DNA of 64,000 nucleotides from Streptomyces nigra (GTDB taxonomy: Bacteria; Actinomycetota; Actinomycetes; Streptomycetales; Streptomycetaceae), in the NCBI RefSeq assembly GCF_003074055.1, contig NZ_CP029043.1, forward strand, positions 2,224,501 through 2,288,500. Direction: 5' to 3'. The translations under genes were made by a program, and so were the position numbers. Below are positions 26,204-34,096 of this stretch, in pieces. Every line of letters starts with the position of its first letter. Position 1 is the stretch's first letter. A model generated the notes under the pieces. The model made no database searches. It was given only the letters and a program-made list of their open reading frames with translations, and was not told where the DNA came from.

Positions 26204-26232
26204 TTGACGGGGCCGGGTGCGCGCTCCACGCT
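26204..26232 (+). promoter_or_regulatory. Possible matC promoter
   Basis: -35 TTGACG (26204-26209), 17-base spacer, CACGCT (26227-26232) as a poor -10. It lies between the two GntR operators. The -35 is convincing, the -10 is not. Confidence 0.4.
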
Positions 26233-26251
26233 GTCCAGCCAGCACCCCTGA

Positions 26252-26266
26252 ATTGGCTCAGCCAAT
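26252..26266. promoter_or_regulatory. GntR operator 2
   Basis: A perfect palindrome, ATTGGCT-C-AGCCAAT, about 20 bases downstream of the proposed matC promoter and 58 bases upstream of the ATG. A repressor here would block the transcript start. Together with operator 1 it frames the promoter. Confidence 0.8.
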
Positions 26267-26323
26267 GGGCCACTGGGCGAGCCGTCCCCCCAACCCGCTC
26301 CGGGACCCAAGACGGGAGCCCGT

Positions 26324-27709
26324 ATGTCCCCCGAACTCCTCTCGATCCTCGTCCTCGCCGTGGTGTTCGTCATCGCGACGACCCGCTCGATCAACATGGG
26401 CGCGCTGGCCTTCGCCGCCGCCTTCGGGGTCGGCACGCTCGTCGCCGACCTCGACGCGGACGGCATCTTCGCCGGTTTCCCCGGCGACCTGTTCGTCGTC
26501 CTCGTCGGCGTCACCTATCTGTTCGCCGTCGCGCGGGCCAACGGCACCACGGACTGGCTGGTGCACGCCGCGGTCCGGCTGGTGCGGGGCCGGGTCGCCC
26601 TGATCCCCTGGGTGATGTTCGCGCTGACCGGCGCGCTCACCGCGATCGGCGCGGTGAGCCCGGCGGCCGTCGCGATCGTCGCGCCCGTCGCGCTCAGCTT
26701 CGCCGCCCGCTACTCCATCAGCCCACTGCTGATGGGCGTGATGGTGGTGCACGGCGCCCAGGCCGGCGGCTTCTCCCCCATCAGCATCTACGGGTCGATC
26801 GTCAACGGCATCGTGGAGCGGGAGAAGCTGCCGGGCAGCGAGATCACGCTGTTCCTGGCCTCCCTGGTCGTCAACCTCGTCATCGCGGCGATCGTGTTCA
26901 CCGTGTGCGGGGGCCCGAAGCTGTGGCGGCAGGGCTCGGTGGACGCCCCCGAGGGGCGCGGGGAACCGGGCGACCGGCCGGAACCCGGCGGCACGGGGAC
27001 GGCGACGGGTCCCGGCGACCAGCCGCAACCCGGCGGCACGGGCTCAGCACCTGATACCGGCACGACCCTCACCCGTCCCGCCCCCACGGCCACCGACCTC
27101 GTCGCCGCCCGTCTCACCCCCGCCCGAGTCGCCACGCTCATCTCCCTCGTCGCCCTGGTCGTCGCCGTCCTCGTGTTCGACCTGGACGCCGGCCTCACCG
27201 CGATCACCCTCGCCGTCGTCCTCAGCACCGTCTGGCCGGACGACAGCAAGCGGGCCGTCGGCGAGATCGCCTGGCCGACGGTGCTGCTGATCTGCGGTGT
27301 GCTGACATACGTCGGCGTGCTGGACGAGATGGGCACCATCACCTGGGCCGGCGAGGGCGTCGGCGGCATCGGCGTCCCGCTGCTGGCCGCCGTCCTGCTC
27401 TGCTACATCGGCGCGATCGTCTCGGCGTTCGCCTCCTCGGTCGGCATCATGGGCGCGCTCATCCCGCTCGCCGTGCCGTTCCTGGCCCAGGGCGAGATCG
27501 GCGCGATCGGGATGGTGGCGGCGCTCGCGGTGTCGGCGACGGTCGTGGACGTCAGCCCCTTCTCGACGAACGGCGCCCTGGTACTGGCCGCCGCGCCCGA
27601 TGTGGACCGGGAGCGTTTCTTCCGCCGGCTGATGGTGTACGGAGGGATCGTGGTGGCCGTGGTGCCCGCGGTGGTGTGGCTGGCGATGGTCGTGCCGGGC
27701 TGGGGGTGA
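26324..27709 (+). CDS. matC: MatC-type malonate/dicarboxylate carrier
   Basis: 461 residues, ATG after CGGGAGCCC. About eleven hydrophobic segments in two halves are separated by a variable hydrophilic loop (residues about 205-255, rich in Gly, Pro, Glu and Thr). The N-half has MSPELLSILVLAVVFVIATT, INMGALAFAAAFGVGTLV and GFSPISIYGSIVNGIV, matching the MatC N-terminal domain. The C-half has a matching ion-transporter hairpin VDVSPFSTNGALVLAAAP. This is an SLC13/ion-transporter superfamily carrier for malonate or a related dicarboxylate. It sits directly after the GntR operators and before malonyl-CoA synthetase, which supports malonate as substrate. Confidence 0.87.
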   Translation: MSPELLSILVLAVVFVIATTRSINMGALAFAAAFGVGTLVADLDADGIFAGFPGDLFVVLVGVTYLFAVARANGTTDWLVHAAVRLVRGRVALIPWVMFALTGALTAIGAVSPAAVAIVAPVALSFAARYSISPLLMGVMVVHGAQAGGFSPISIYGSIVNGIVEREKLPGSEITLFLASLVVNLVIAAIVFTVCGGPKLWRQGSVDAPEGRGEPGDRPEPGGTGTATGPGDQPQPGGTGSAPDTGTTLTRPAPTATDLVAARLTPARVATLISLVALVVAVLVFDLDAGLTAITLAVVLSTVWPDDSKRAVGEIAWPTVLLICGVLTYVGVLDEMGTITWAGEGVGGIGVPLLAAVLLCYIGAIVSAFASSVGIMGALIPLAVPFLAQGEIGAIGMVAALAVSATVVDVSPFSTNGALVLAAAPDVDRERFFRRLMVYGGIVVAVVPAVVWLAMVVPGWG

Positions 27710-27783
27710 ACCGGCACCCGGTGCACGGTGTCCGTCGGACGGCCGCCCGGCCGTCCCCGTCGAGCAGTCAAGGAGTACGACGC

Positions 27784-29226
27784 GTGTCCTCTCTCTTCCC
27801 GGCCCTCGTGGACGCCCCGGCGGGGCGCGCCGCCCTGCGGTTCGGCGACCGCGCCCTGACGTACGGCGAGCTGGGCGCCGCCGCCGGTGCCCTCGCCGCA
27901 CGGATCGGCGGCGCGGGCCGCGTCGCGGTGTGGGCGACGCCCGCGCTGGAGACGGCCGTGGCGGTGGTGGCGGCGCTGGAGGCCGGTGCCGCCGCCGTGC
28001 CGCTCAACCCGAAGTCGGGCGACCGGGAGCTGGGGCACATCCTGTCCGACAGCGCCCCGTCGGTGGTGCTCGCCGCCCCCGGGGACGAACTGCCCGCCCC
28101 GCTGGCCGGTCTGGAGCGCGCCGACGTCGACGTGCACGCCGCCGGTGAGCTGCCCGGCACCGACGTGCCCGACGAGCACGCCGCCCTGGTCGTCTACACG
28201 TCCGGCACCACCGGCCCGCCCAAGGGCGCCGTCATCCCCCGCCGGGCCGTCGCGCACACCCTGGACGCGCTCGCGGACGCCTGGCAGTGGACCGGCGAGG
28301 ACGTCCTCGTGCACGGGCTGCCCCTGTTCCATGTGCACGGTCTCGTCCTCGGCGTGCTCGGCCCGCTGCGCCGCGGCGGATCGCTGCGCCATCTCGGCCG
28401 GTTCGGCACCGAGGGCGTGGCCCGGGAGTTGGACGAGGGCGCGACCATGCTGTTCGGCGTGCCGACGATGTACCACCGCATCGCGCAGGCGCTGCCGCAC
28501 GAGCCTGGCCTGGCGCAGGCGCTCGGCAAGGCCCGGCTGCTCGTGTCGGGTTCGGCGGCGCTCCCCGTCCACGACCACGAGCGGATCACGGCCGCGACCG
28601 GGCAGCGGGTCGTCGAGCGGTACGGCATGACGGAGACGCTGATGAACACCAGTGTGCGCGCCGACGGCGAGCGCAGGGCCGGCACGGTCGGCGTCCCGCT
28701 GCCCGGGGTGGAGCTGCGGCTGGTCGAGGAGGACGGCACCCCGCTGACGTCGTACGACGGGGAGAGCGTCGGCGAGATCCAGGTGCGCGGCCCGAACCTG
28801 TTCACCGAGTACCTCAACCGGCCCGACGCCACGCGGGACGCCTTCACGGCGGACGGCTGGTTCCGCACCGGCGACGTGGCGGTGCGCGACCCCGACGGCT
28901 ACGTCCGGATCGTCGGCCGCAAGGCCACCGACCTGATCAAGAGCGGCGGCTACAAGATCGGCGCCGGGGAGATCGAGAACGCACTGCTGGAGCACCCCGG
29001 GGTGCGGGAGGCGGCCGTCACCGGGGAGCCGGACGCGGACCTCGGTGAGCGGATCGTGGCCTGGGTCGTCCCGGCGGACCCGCAGGCGCCCCCGTCGGCC
29101 GACGAGCTGGCCGATCATGTCGCCGGGCGGCTGGCCCCGCACAAGCGCCCGCGCCGCGTCCACTACCTGGACGTCCTGCCCCGCAACGACATGGGGAAGA
29201 TCATGAAGCGGGCGCTGGGCGCATGA
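27784..29226 (+). CDS. matB: Malonyl-CoA synthetase
   Basis: 480 residues from GTG, 8 bases after AAGGAG; the earlier ATG at 27676 lies inside matC. It is an ANL-superfamily acyl-CoA ligase with the P-loop YTSGTTGPPKGA (138-149), RYGMTET, DGWFRTGDVAV, GRKATDLIKSGGYKIGAGEIE and the C-terminal catalytic lysine in NDMGKIMKRAL. The sequence closely follows the structurally studied S. coelicolor MatB (about 485 residues), which converts malonate or methylmalonate, ATP and CoA to the CoA ester. It supplies malonyl-CoA for fatty acids or polyketides. It ends in an overlap with the carboxyltransferase gene (ATGA). Confidence 0.92.
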   Translation: MSSLFPALVDAPAGRAALRFGDRALTYGELGAAAGALAARIGGAGRVAVWATPALETAVAVVAALEAGAAAVPLNPKSGDRELGHILSDSAPSVVLAAPGDELPAPLAGLERADVDVHAAGELPGTDVPDEHAALVVYTSGTTGPPKGAVIPRRAVAHTLDALADAWQWTGEDVLVHGLPLFHVHGLVLGVLGPLRRGGSLRHLGRFGTEGVARELDEGATMLFGVPTMYHRIAQALPHEPGLAQALGKARLLVSGSAALPVHDHERITAATGQRVVERYGMTETLMNTSVRADGERRAGTVGVPLPGVELRLVEEDGTPLTSYDGESVGEIQVRGPNLFTEYLNRPDATRDAFTADGWFRTGDVAVRDPDGYVRIVGRKATDLIKSGGYKIGAGEIENALLEHPGVREAAVTGEPDADLGERIVAWVVPADPQAPPSADELADHVAGRLAPHKRPRRVHYLDVLPRNDMGKIMKRALGA

Positions 29227-30566
29227 CGGAGCGCCTGACGGCCCGCCAGGTCATCGCCCTGGTCGCCGAGGACTTCACCGAACTGGGTCCCGGCGACGGC
29301 GGCCCGGCGTCCGGTGACCGGCCCGACGGCCCGCTGGACTGGGAGGGGTACGGCGACGCCCGTGCCCTGGCCGCCGCCCGCACCGGCGAGCGGGAGTCCG
29401 TGGTGTGCGGCACCGGAAGCGTCGAGGGCACCCGCGCGGTGCTGATCGCCTTCGAGTTCGGCTATCTGGGCGGCTCGCTCGGCGTGCGCACCGGCGACCG
29501 GCTGGAGGCGGCGTACCGGCACGCCCGTGAACACCGCCTGCCGGTGGTGCCGTTGGTGGCGACGGGCGGCAGCCGGATGCAGGAGGGCATGCACGCGCTC
29601 ACCCAGCTGCAGCGCGTGGCCCGCGAGTCCGCACTCACCCGGGCCGCCGGGCTGCCGCAGATCGCGGTGCTGCGCGACCCGACGACCGGCGGCGGCTGGG
29701 CCACGCTCGGCGCGGGCGCCGACGTCACGCTCGCGCTGCCCGGAGCCCAGGTCGGCTTCGCGGGCTCCCGGGTCCGCCCGCCGGACGCCGACCCGGCCGC
29801 CTACACGGCCGAGGCCCAGCTGGCGTCCGGCGCGATCGACGCGCTGGTCCGGCCGGGCCTGCTGCGCCGCGAACTGGGCCGCTGGCTACGGCTGCTGACG
29901 GCGCCCTCCCAGGCGGCGGCACCCCCGCCACGCGCGCTCGGCGGCACCGCTGCGCCGGACTCGGGCCGGGACGCCGTACGCCGGGCCCGCTCCCCCGAGC
30001 GGCCACGCGCCGCGCGCTATCTGGACGCCTACTTCGCGCACCGCGTCACCGTCACCGGCGACCGGTGCGGCGGCGCGGACCCCGAGGGCATGCTGTGCGG
30101 CTTCGGCGAGCACGAGGGCCGTACGGTCGCGTACGCCGCGCAGACCGGGACGGCCACCCGCCCCGCCGGATACCGCACCGCGGCACGGCTGATCCGGCTC
30201 GCCGACCGGCTCGGCATCCCGGTGCTGACCCTGGTGGACACGCCGGGCGCGGCGAACGACGCGGAGGCGGAGCGCCAGGGCGTCGGCGCGGCCATCGCGG
30301 ACCTCTTCACGGTGCTGGCGTCGGTCCGCACGCCGGTGACGACCCTGCTGATCGGCGAGGGCGGCTCGGGCGGCGCGCTCGCCCTCGCGGCACCGGGCAA
30401 CACCTGGGCCACACCGGACAGCTACTTCTCCGTCATCGCGCCGGAGCTCGCGGCGGCGATCCTCAAGCGCGGCCCCGACGAGGTCGACGCGACGGCGGAC
30501 CAGCTCCGTCTGCGCCCGCAGGACCTGGTGGAGGCGGGCGTGATCCTGAGCGTCGTCGGAAGCTAA
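29223..30566 (+). CDS. Fused beta/alpha acyl-CoA carboxyltransferase
   Basis: 447 residues, ATG overlapping the matB stop. It contains two crotonase-fold halves. The AccD-like half carries GSVEGTRAVLIAFEFGYLGGSLG, VPLVATGGSRMQEGMHAL and PTTGGGWATLGAGADV, each split by a turn. The AccA-like half carries TRPAGYRTAARLIRLADRLGIPVLTLVDTPGA and GEGGSGGALALA, again in separate strands. No biotin carboxylase, carrier or zinc ribbon is present. In a malonate operon it may decarboxylate malonyl-CoA or move its carboxyl to a biotin carrier encoded elsewhere; that is inference. TAA 30564-30566 coincides with the edge of an inverted-repeat element. Confidence 0.83.
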   Translation: MTERLTARQVIALVAEDFTELGPGDGGPASGDRPDGPLDWEGYGDARALAAARTGERESVVCGTGSVEGTRAVLIAFEFGYLGGSLGVRTGDRLEAAYRHAREHRLPVVPLVATGGSRMQEGMHALTQLQRVARESALTRAAGLPQIAVLRDPTTGGGWATLGAGADVTLALPGAQVGFAGSRVRPPDADPAAYTAEAQLASGAIDALVRPGLLRRELGRWLRLLTAPSQAAAPPPRALGGTAAPDSGRDAVRRARSPERPRAARYLDAYFAHRVTVTGDRCGGADPEGMLCGFGEHEGRTVAYAAQTGTATRPAGYRTAARLIRLADRLGIPVLTLVDTPGAANDAEAERQGVGAAIADLFTVLASVRTPVTTLLIGEGGSGGALALAAPGNTWATPDSYFSVIAPELAAAILKRGPDEVDATADQLRLRPQDLVEAGVILSVVGS

Positions 30567-30728
30567 GGGCTGTCCCGTGATTCCCGGTGGATCAGCGTGC
30601 GGCGCCGGATGCGGTGCATCGCAAGGCGGAGGGCCGTCCGCATACCGGATGTACGCGGACGACCTGACAACGCGGCGAGGTGCCGTGGCCGGCGTCGCGC
30701 GCCCGCCGGGAATCACGGGACAGCCCTT
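30565..30728. mobile_element. 164-bp MITE-like element with perfect inverted ends
   Basis: The outer 23 bases at 30565-30587 (beginning AAGGGCTGTCCCGTGATT) are perfectly reverse-complementary to 30706-30728 (ending AATCACGGGACAGCCCTT). The 118-base interior has no credible coding frame but holds a smaller dyad around 30629-30663 (GTCCGC ... GCGGAC with an almost complete stem). It carries no transposase, so it fits a non-autonomous miniature element mobilised in trans; dispersed repeats starting GGGCTGTCCCGT are, as I recall, common in Streptomyces. Its left end overlaps the last two bases of the carboxyltransferase stop codon. The flanks show no long target duplication. Confidence 0.72.
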
Positions 30729-31010
30729 GGTGGCGACACGGGTACGGTCGCGGGCACCCTCCGCGGCCGTACCCGACCCGGCCCCGCTCCCCGTGCTGCG
30801 ACACGCCGCCTGACGCCCCCTCAGGGACAGAAACCCCCATTCAGCGGCACCCCACCCGGCCCCCTCCAGAAGGCGCCGCCCGCCCGGCGGCCCGCACGAT
30901 GCGAGGGAGGCCGGCACACCAACGGCCTTGCGACCACACGACCACGCACCCCACGCGAGGCCCGCCACCCACCCGGCGGACCCTTGGTTCGCGCTCTCGG
31001 GAGGACCGCC
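30729..31010. other. Leader region upstream of mbl
   Basis: With the element above, this completes a 444-base gene-free stretch. It holds no ORF with a ribosome site, no clear -10/-35 pair and no hairpin that I can defend. The last 20 bases carry the GGGAGGA ribosome site of mbl. It presumably contains the mbl promoter and untranslated leader. Confidence 0.5.
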
Positions 31011-32045
31011 ATGACCGCCACGCTGGAACAGCTGCGACGCTGCCACTTCGCCGTCGATCTGGGGGCGGCCAGGACCCGCGTCTACGTGAAGGGGGCCGGT
31101 CTCGTCGTCGACCAGCCCTCGGCCGCCGCCGTCAACACCCGTACCGGCGCGCTCATCGCGGTCGGCGAGTTCGCGGAGCGGATGACCGGCCGCACCCCGG
31201 ACTACATCCGCGTCGTACGGCCCGTCTCCGGGGGCACCGTCGTCGACATCGAGATGGCGCAGCGGATGCTGCGTCACCTCCTGGGCGACAAGATGCGCCG
31301 CAGTCTGCGCCGCCGGCCCTTCCTGCGGGCCGCCGTCTGCACCCCGCACGACGCCGACCCACTCGCCCAGCGCGCCGCCATCGAGACGCTGGTCGGCCTC
31401 GGCGCCCGCCGGGTGGAGCTGGTGGACACGCTGATCGCCGCCGCCGTCGGCTGCGGACTGCCCGTCGAGCAGCCCGAGGCCAGCATGATCATGGTGTGCG
31501 GGGCGGCCGCGACCGAGGTGGCCGTGCTGTCGCTGGGCAGCATCGTGGCCGCCGAGCGGGTCCGGGTCGGCGGCGAGGCCGTGGACCACGCGATCGTGCA
31601 GCACCTGCGCCACCAGCACGAGCTGATGCTGCCCAGCCAGAACGTCCGCCCGCTCCAGCTGGCGCTGTCCGGCAACGGCCTGACCGCGCAGGGCCCCGCC
31701 TCCACGGAGATCCACGGCAGGGACGTCTGCACCGGGCTCGCCCGCTCCGTACGGGTCGACACCGCCGCCGTGCGGGACGCCATCCAGACCCCGCTCACCG
31801 CCGTCCTCGACAGCATCGGCAAGGTGCTCCGCGACTGCCCGCCCGACCTGGTCGCCGACCTCGCCGACCGCGGGATCATGATGGTCGGCGGCAGCGCCCT
31901 GCTCCCCGGCTTCGACGAGATGCTGCGGCAGGCCACCAGCATGCCCGTGCACATCGCGGAGCGGCCCGACGTCTGCGCCGTACAGGGCCTGGGCACCATG
32001 CTGGAGGGCCGGATCGAGCCGCTGGAGCTGGCCCCGGCGACCTGA
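31011..32045 (+). CDS. mbl: MreB-like actin homologue Mbl
   Basis: 344 residues from ATG after CGGGAGGACCGCC; the frame upstream to 30597 is non-coding. It has the MreB/Mbl layout, with VDVDLG-like opening FAVDLGAARTRVYV (13-26), HLLGDKMRRSLRRRPF, and the adenosine contact IMMVGGSALLPGFDEML. The phosphate loops are unusual: DLGTANT is DLGAART, and the DIGGGTTE loop is VCGAAATEV (about 160-168). Polymerising MreB proteins keep those residues, so nucleotide handling may be altered. In S. coelicolor, the counterpart Mbl works with MreB in sporulation wall synthesis. It is a single gene here, away from the mreBCD cluster. Confidence 0.86.
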   Translation: MTATLEQLRRCHFAVDLGAARTRVYVKGAGLVVDQPSAAAVNTRTGALIAVGEFAERMTGRTPDYIRVVRPVSGGTVVDIEMAQRMLRHLLGDKMRRSLRRRPFLRAAVCTPHDADPLAQRAAIETLVGLGARRVELVDTLIAAAVGCGLPVEQPEASMIMVCGAAATEVAVLSLGSIVAAERVRVGGEAVDHAIVQHLRHQHELMLPSQNVRPLQLALSGNGLTAQGPASTEIHGRDVCTGLARSVRVDTAAVRDAIQTPLTAVLDSIGKVLRDCPPDLVADLADRGIMMVGGSALLPGFDEMLRQATSMPVHIAERPDVCAVQGLGTMLEGRIEPLELAPAT

Positions 32046-32066
32046 GCGGCCCGGTCTCAGCAGGTC

Positions 32067-32180
32067 TCAGTACGGAAGGATCCGGCCCGAGGGAGTGCGC
32101 CGGTCGATCTCGCCCCTGGTGTCCCGGGGGGCGGACGGCCGGCGGGTGACCCGAACGCGAACGTACGTCTGGCCCTTCAT
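32067..32180 (-). CDS. Small basic protein (37 aa)
   Basis: ATG 32178-32180 is preceded on the minus strand by AGGAGGGCGCC, a near-ideal ribosome site. The 37 residues (starting MKGQTYVRVRVTRRP, ending GRILPY) are rich in Arg and Lys, with no hydrophobic segment. A longer frame to 33002 is a shadow of the DUF1876/DUF475 genes. No family recognised. Small basic ORFs with such strong ribosome sites are often real in Streptomyces. The gene converges on mbl, 21 bases from its stop. Confidence 0.5.
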   Translation of the reverse strand: MKGQTYVRVRVTRRPSAPRDTRGEIDRRTPSGRILPY

Positions 32181-32403
32181 GGCGCCCTCCTCGTCTCCGG
32201 GTCCGTTGCGACCAGCCTTCTCTCCGCAACCTTTCGGCACATCGTGCCCACGCAGGCACTTGTCATGCCTCCGCAGGGGGAGCGGTTGGAAGCGGGCGTC
32301 CTCCCACGGGCGGAGACGCCCCTTCCCGCGGGCGGAGTGGACCCCGCCGGGGGAACAGGCGCACGCTCGTCCATAGGGCACTCTTCCCACGGAAGTGATC
32401 TCG

Positions 32404-32688
32404 ATGGATGACAAGAACTGGACCGTCCACATCCACATCACCGAGGACGGCGACGACACCGTCGCCGAGGCCGTGTTGACCACCCCGGACACCTCGACCG
32501 TGACCGGCCGGGGCGCGGCCCACCGCAACCCCGTCGACCGCCCCGTCCCCGAGATCGGCGACGAGCTGGCCGCCTGCCGCGCCCTGGAGGACCTCGCGCT
32601 GCGGCTGCACGAGGTCGCCGACGACGACATCGTCGCTCTGGCCGGTCCCGCCGAGCGGACGACGGGCGGAGCCTGGGAACGCCCCTGA
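32404..32688 (+). CDS. DUF1876 protein
   Basis: 94 residues from ATG 32404; a GTG at 32395 is an alternative three codons earlier. Features are DDKNWTVHIHITEDGDDTVAEAVL, then TGRGAAHRNPVDRPVPEIGDELAACRAL split by a turn, and LEDLALRLHEVADDDI. This beta-beta-beta-alpha layout, with NP.D..VPEIGDELA.ARAL.DLA..L, is the DUF1876 (dsRBD-like fold) signature of actinomycetes. Function unknown. It is a short acidic cytoplasmic protein transcribed toward the DUF475 gene about 100 bases downstream. Confidence 0.82.
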   Translation: MDDKNWTVHIHITEDGDDTVAEAVLTTPDTSTVTGRGAAHRNPVDRPVPEIGDELAACRALEDLALRLHEVADDDIVALAGPAERTTGGAWERP

Positions 32689-32787
32689 GCCGCGACGGCC
32701 CGGTTTACCCGGTGATCCCCCTGGTACTGGTGTGACCGTCGTCCGTCCGCCGCGCGCCCTCGGCGCCGCCCGACCCCCTGGAGAGCG

Positions 32788-33900
32788 ATGCTGCTGAGGA
32801 CCTTCGGCTGGTCGATGGGCGTCACGGTGCTCGGCCTCGTCTTCGCGGCCTGGGTGTGGGGCTGGGAGGCGTTCGGGGTCGTGCTGATCCTGTCCGTGCT
32901 GGAGATCTCCCTGTCCTTCGACAACGCGGTCGTCAACGCCGGGATCCTGAAGCGGATGAACCCCTTCTGGCAACGGATCTTCCTGACCGTCGGCGTGCTC
33001 ATCGCCGTGTTCGGGATGCGGCTGGTGTTCCCGGTCGTGATCGTCGCGATCAGCGCCAGGGTCGGTCCCGTCGAGGCCGTACGGCTGGCGGTCGACGACC
33101 CGGACCGCTACGAGGCCCTCGTCACCGACGCGCATCCGGCGATCGCCGCCTTCGGCGGCATGTTCCTGCTGATGATCTTCCTGGAGTTCATCCTGGCGGA
33201 GCGCGAGATCACCTGGCTGACCTGGGTGGAGCGCCCGCTCGCCCGGCTCGGGCGGATCGACCTGCTGGCGCCCTGTACGGCGCTGATCGTGCTGCTGGTG
33301 GCGGCCACGACCGTCGCCGGACAGGCGCACGTCAGCACGGGCCACGCGGACAAGGCGGCCACCGTCCTGCTGGCGGGCGTCGCCGGCCTGGTCACCTATC
33401 TCGCGGTCGGCGGTCTGTCCTCGCACTTCGAGCACCGCATCGAGGCGGAGGAGGAGCGCGAGCACGAGGAGGAGCGACGGGCCCGCGCCGGGGGCGGACG
33501 CCCGGTGGCCGCCCTCGCCGGCAAGGCGGCCTTCTTCCTCTTCCTCTACCTCGAGGTCCTGGACGCGTCGTTCTCCTTCGACGGGGTGATCGGCGCCTTC
33601 GCGATCACGAACCACATCTTCTGGATGGCGCTGGGCCTCGGCATCGGCGCCCTCTACGTCCGCTCCCTCACGGTCTACCTGGTCCGCCAGGGCACCCTGG
33701 ACGACTACGTGTACCTGGAGCACGGCGCCCACTACGCCATCGGCGCGCTCGCGGTGATCCTGCTGGTCACCATCCGGTACGAGCTCAACGAGGTCGTCAC
33801 CGGCCTGGTCGGCGTGGTCCTCATCGCCTCCTCCTTCCTCGCGTCCGTCCGCCGCAACAGGGCACTCGCGGCGGCCGGGGAAGCCCCGACGGGGCCGTGA
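32788..33900 (+). CDS. DUF475/TerC-family integral membrane protein
   Basis: 370 residues, ATG 32788 preceded by GGAGAGCG. Eight or nine membrane helices. The repeated acidic helix motifs LEISLSFDNAVVNAGIL (near residue 40) and LEVLDASFSFDGVIGAFAI (about 250) are the TerC/DUF475 hallmark, with aspartates inside the membrane that suit metal-ion binding. A charged cytoplasmic loop (HRIEAEEEREHEEERRARAG, about 215-234) separates the halves. TerC proteins take part in tellurite resistance and manganese export to secreted enzymes. No other ter genes occur here, so a general metal or membrane role is more likely. Confidence 0.87.
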   Translation: MLLRTFGWSMGVTVLGLVFAAWVWGWEAFGVVLILSVLEISLSFDNAVVNAGILKRMNPFWQRIFLTVGVLIAVFGMRLVFPVVIVAISARVGPVEAVRLAVDDPDRYEALVTDAHPAIAAFGGMFLLMIFLEFILAEREITWLTWVERPLARLGRIDLLAPCTALIVLLVAATTVAGQAHVSTGHADKAATVLLAGVAGLVTYLAVGGLSSHFEHRIEAEEEREHEEERRARAGGGRPVAALAGKAAFFLFLYLEVLDASFSFDGVIGAFAITNHIFWMALGLGIGALYVRSLTVYLVRQGTLDDYVYLEHGAHYAIGALAVILLVTIRYELNEVVTGLVGVVLIASSFLASVRRNRALAAAGEAPTGP

Positions 33901-33906
33901 GTCGGA

Positions 33907-33926
33907 TCACGCCACGCACGGCGTGA
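33907..33926 (+). terminator. Hairpin after the DUF475 gene
   Basis: TCACGCC - ACGCAC - GGCGTGA gives a perfect 7-bp stem with a 6-base loop, starting 7 bases after the DUF475 stop. There is no T-tract, as usual for Streptomyces hairpin terminators. Confidence 0.4.
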
Positions 33927-34096
33927 GGGCGTGTTCACGGGGCCGGGCGGCTACGGCTCCGGCGTGATCCGGACCATACGTGGTGTTCGACATAGGCGTT
34001 TTCATCCGCTTATGGCTAGGTGGATGTGTTTGCCTTCGCGCACAGCGCCGCATCGAGCGACGCTCCGTCCAGCCGATCCGTCCGCCCGGGAGTTCC

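Noticed and set aside
32067..33002. 311-codon extension of the 37-residue minus-strand ORF
   Set aside because: The upstream part is antisense to the DUF1876 and DUF475 genes, while the ideal ribosome site lies at the short start.
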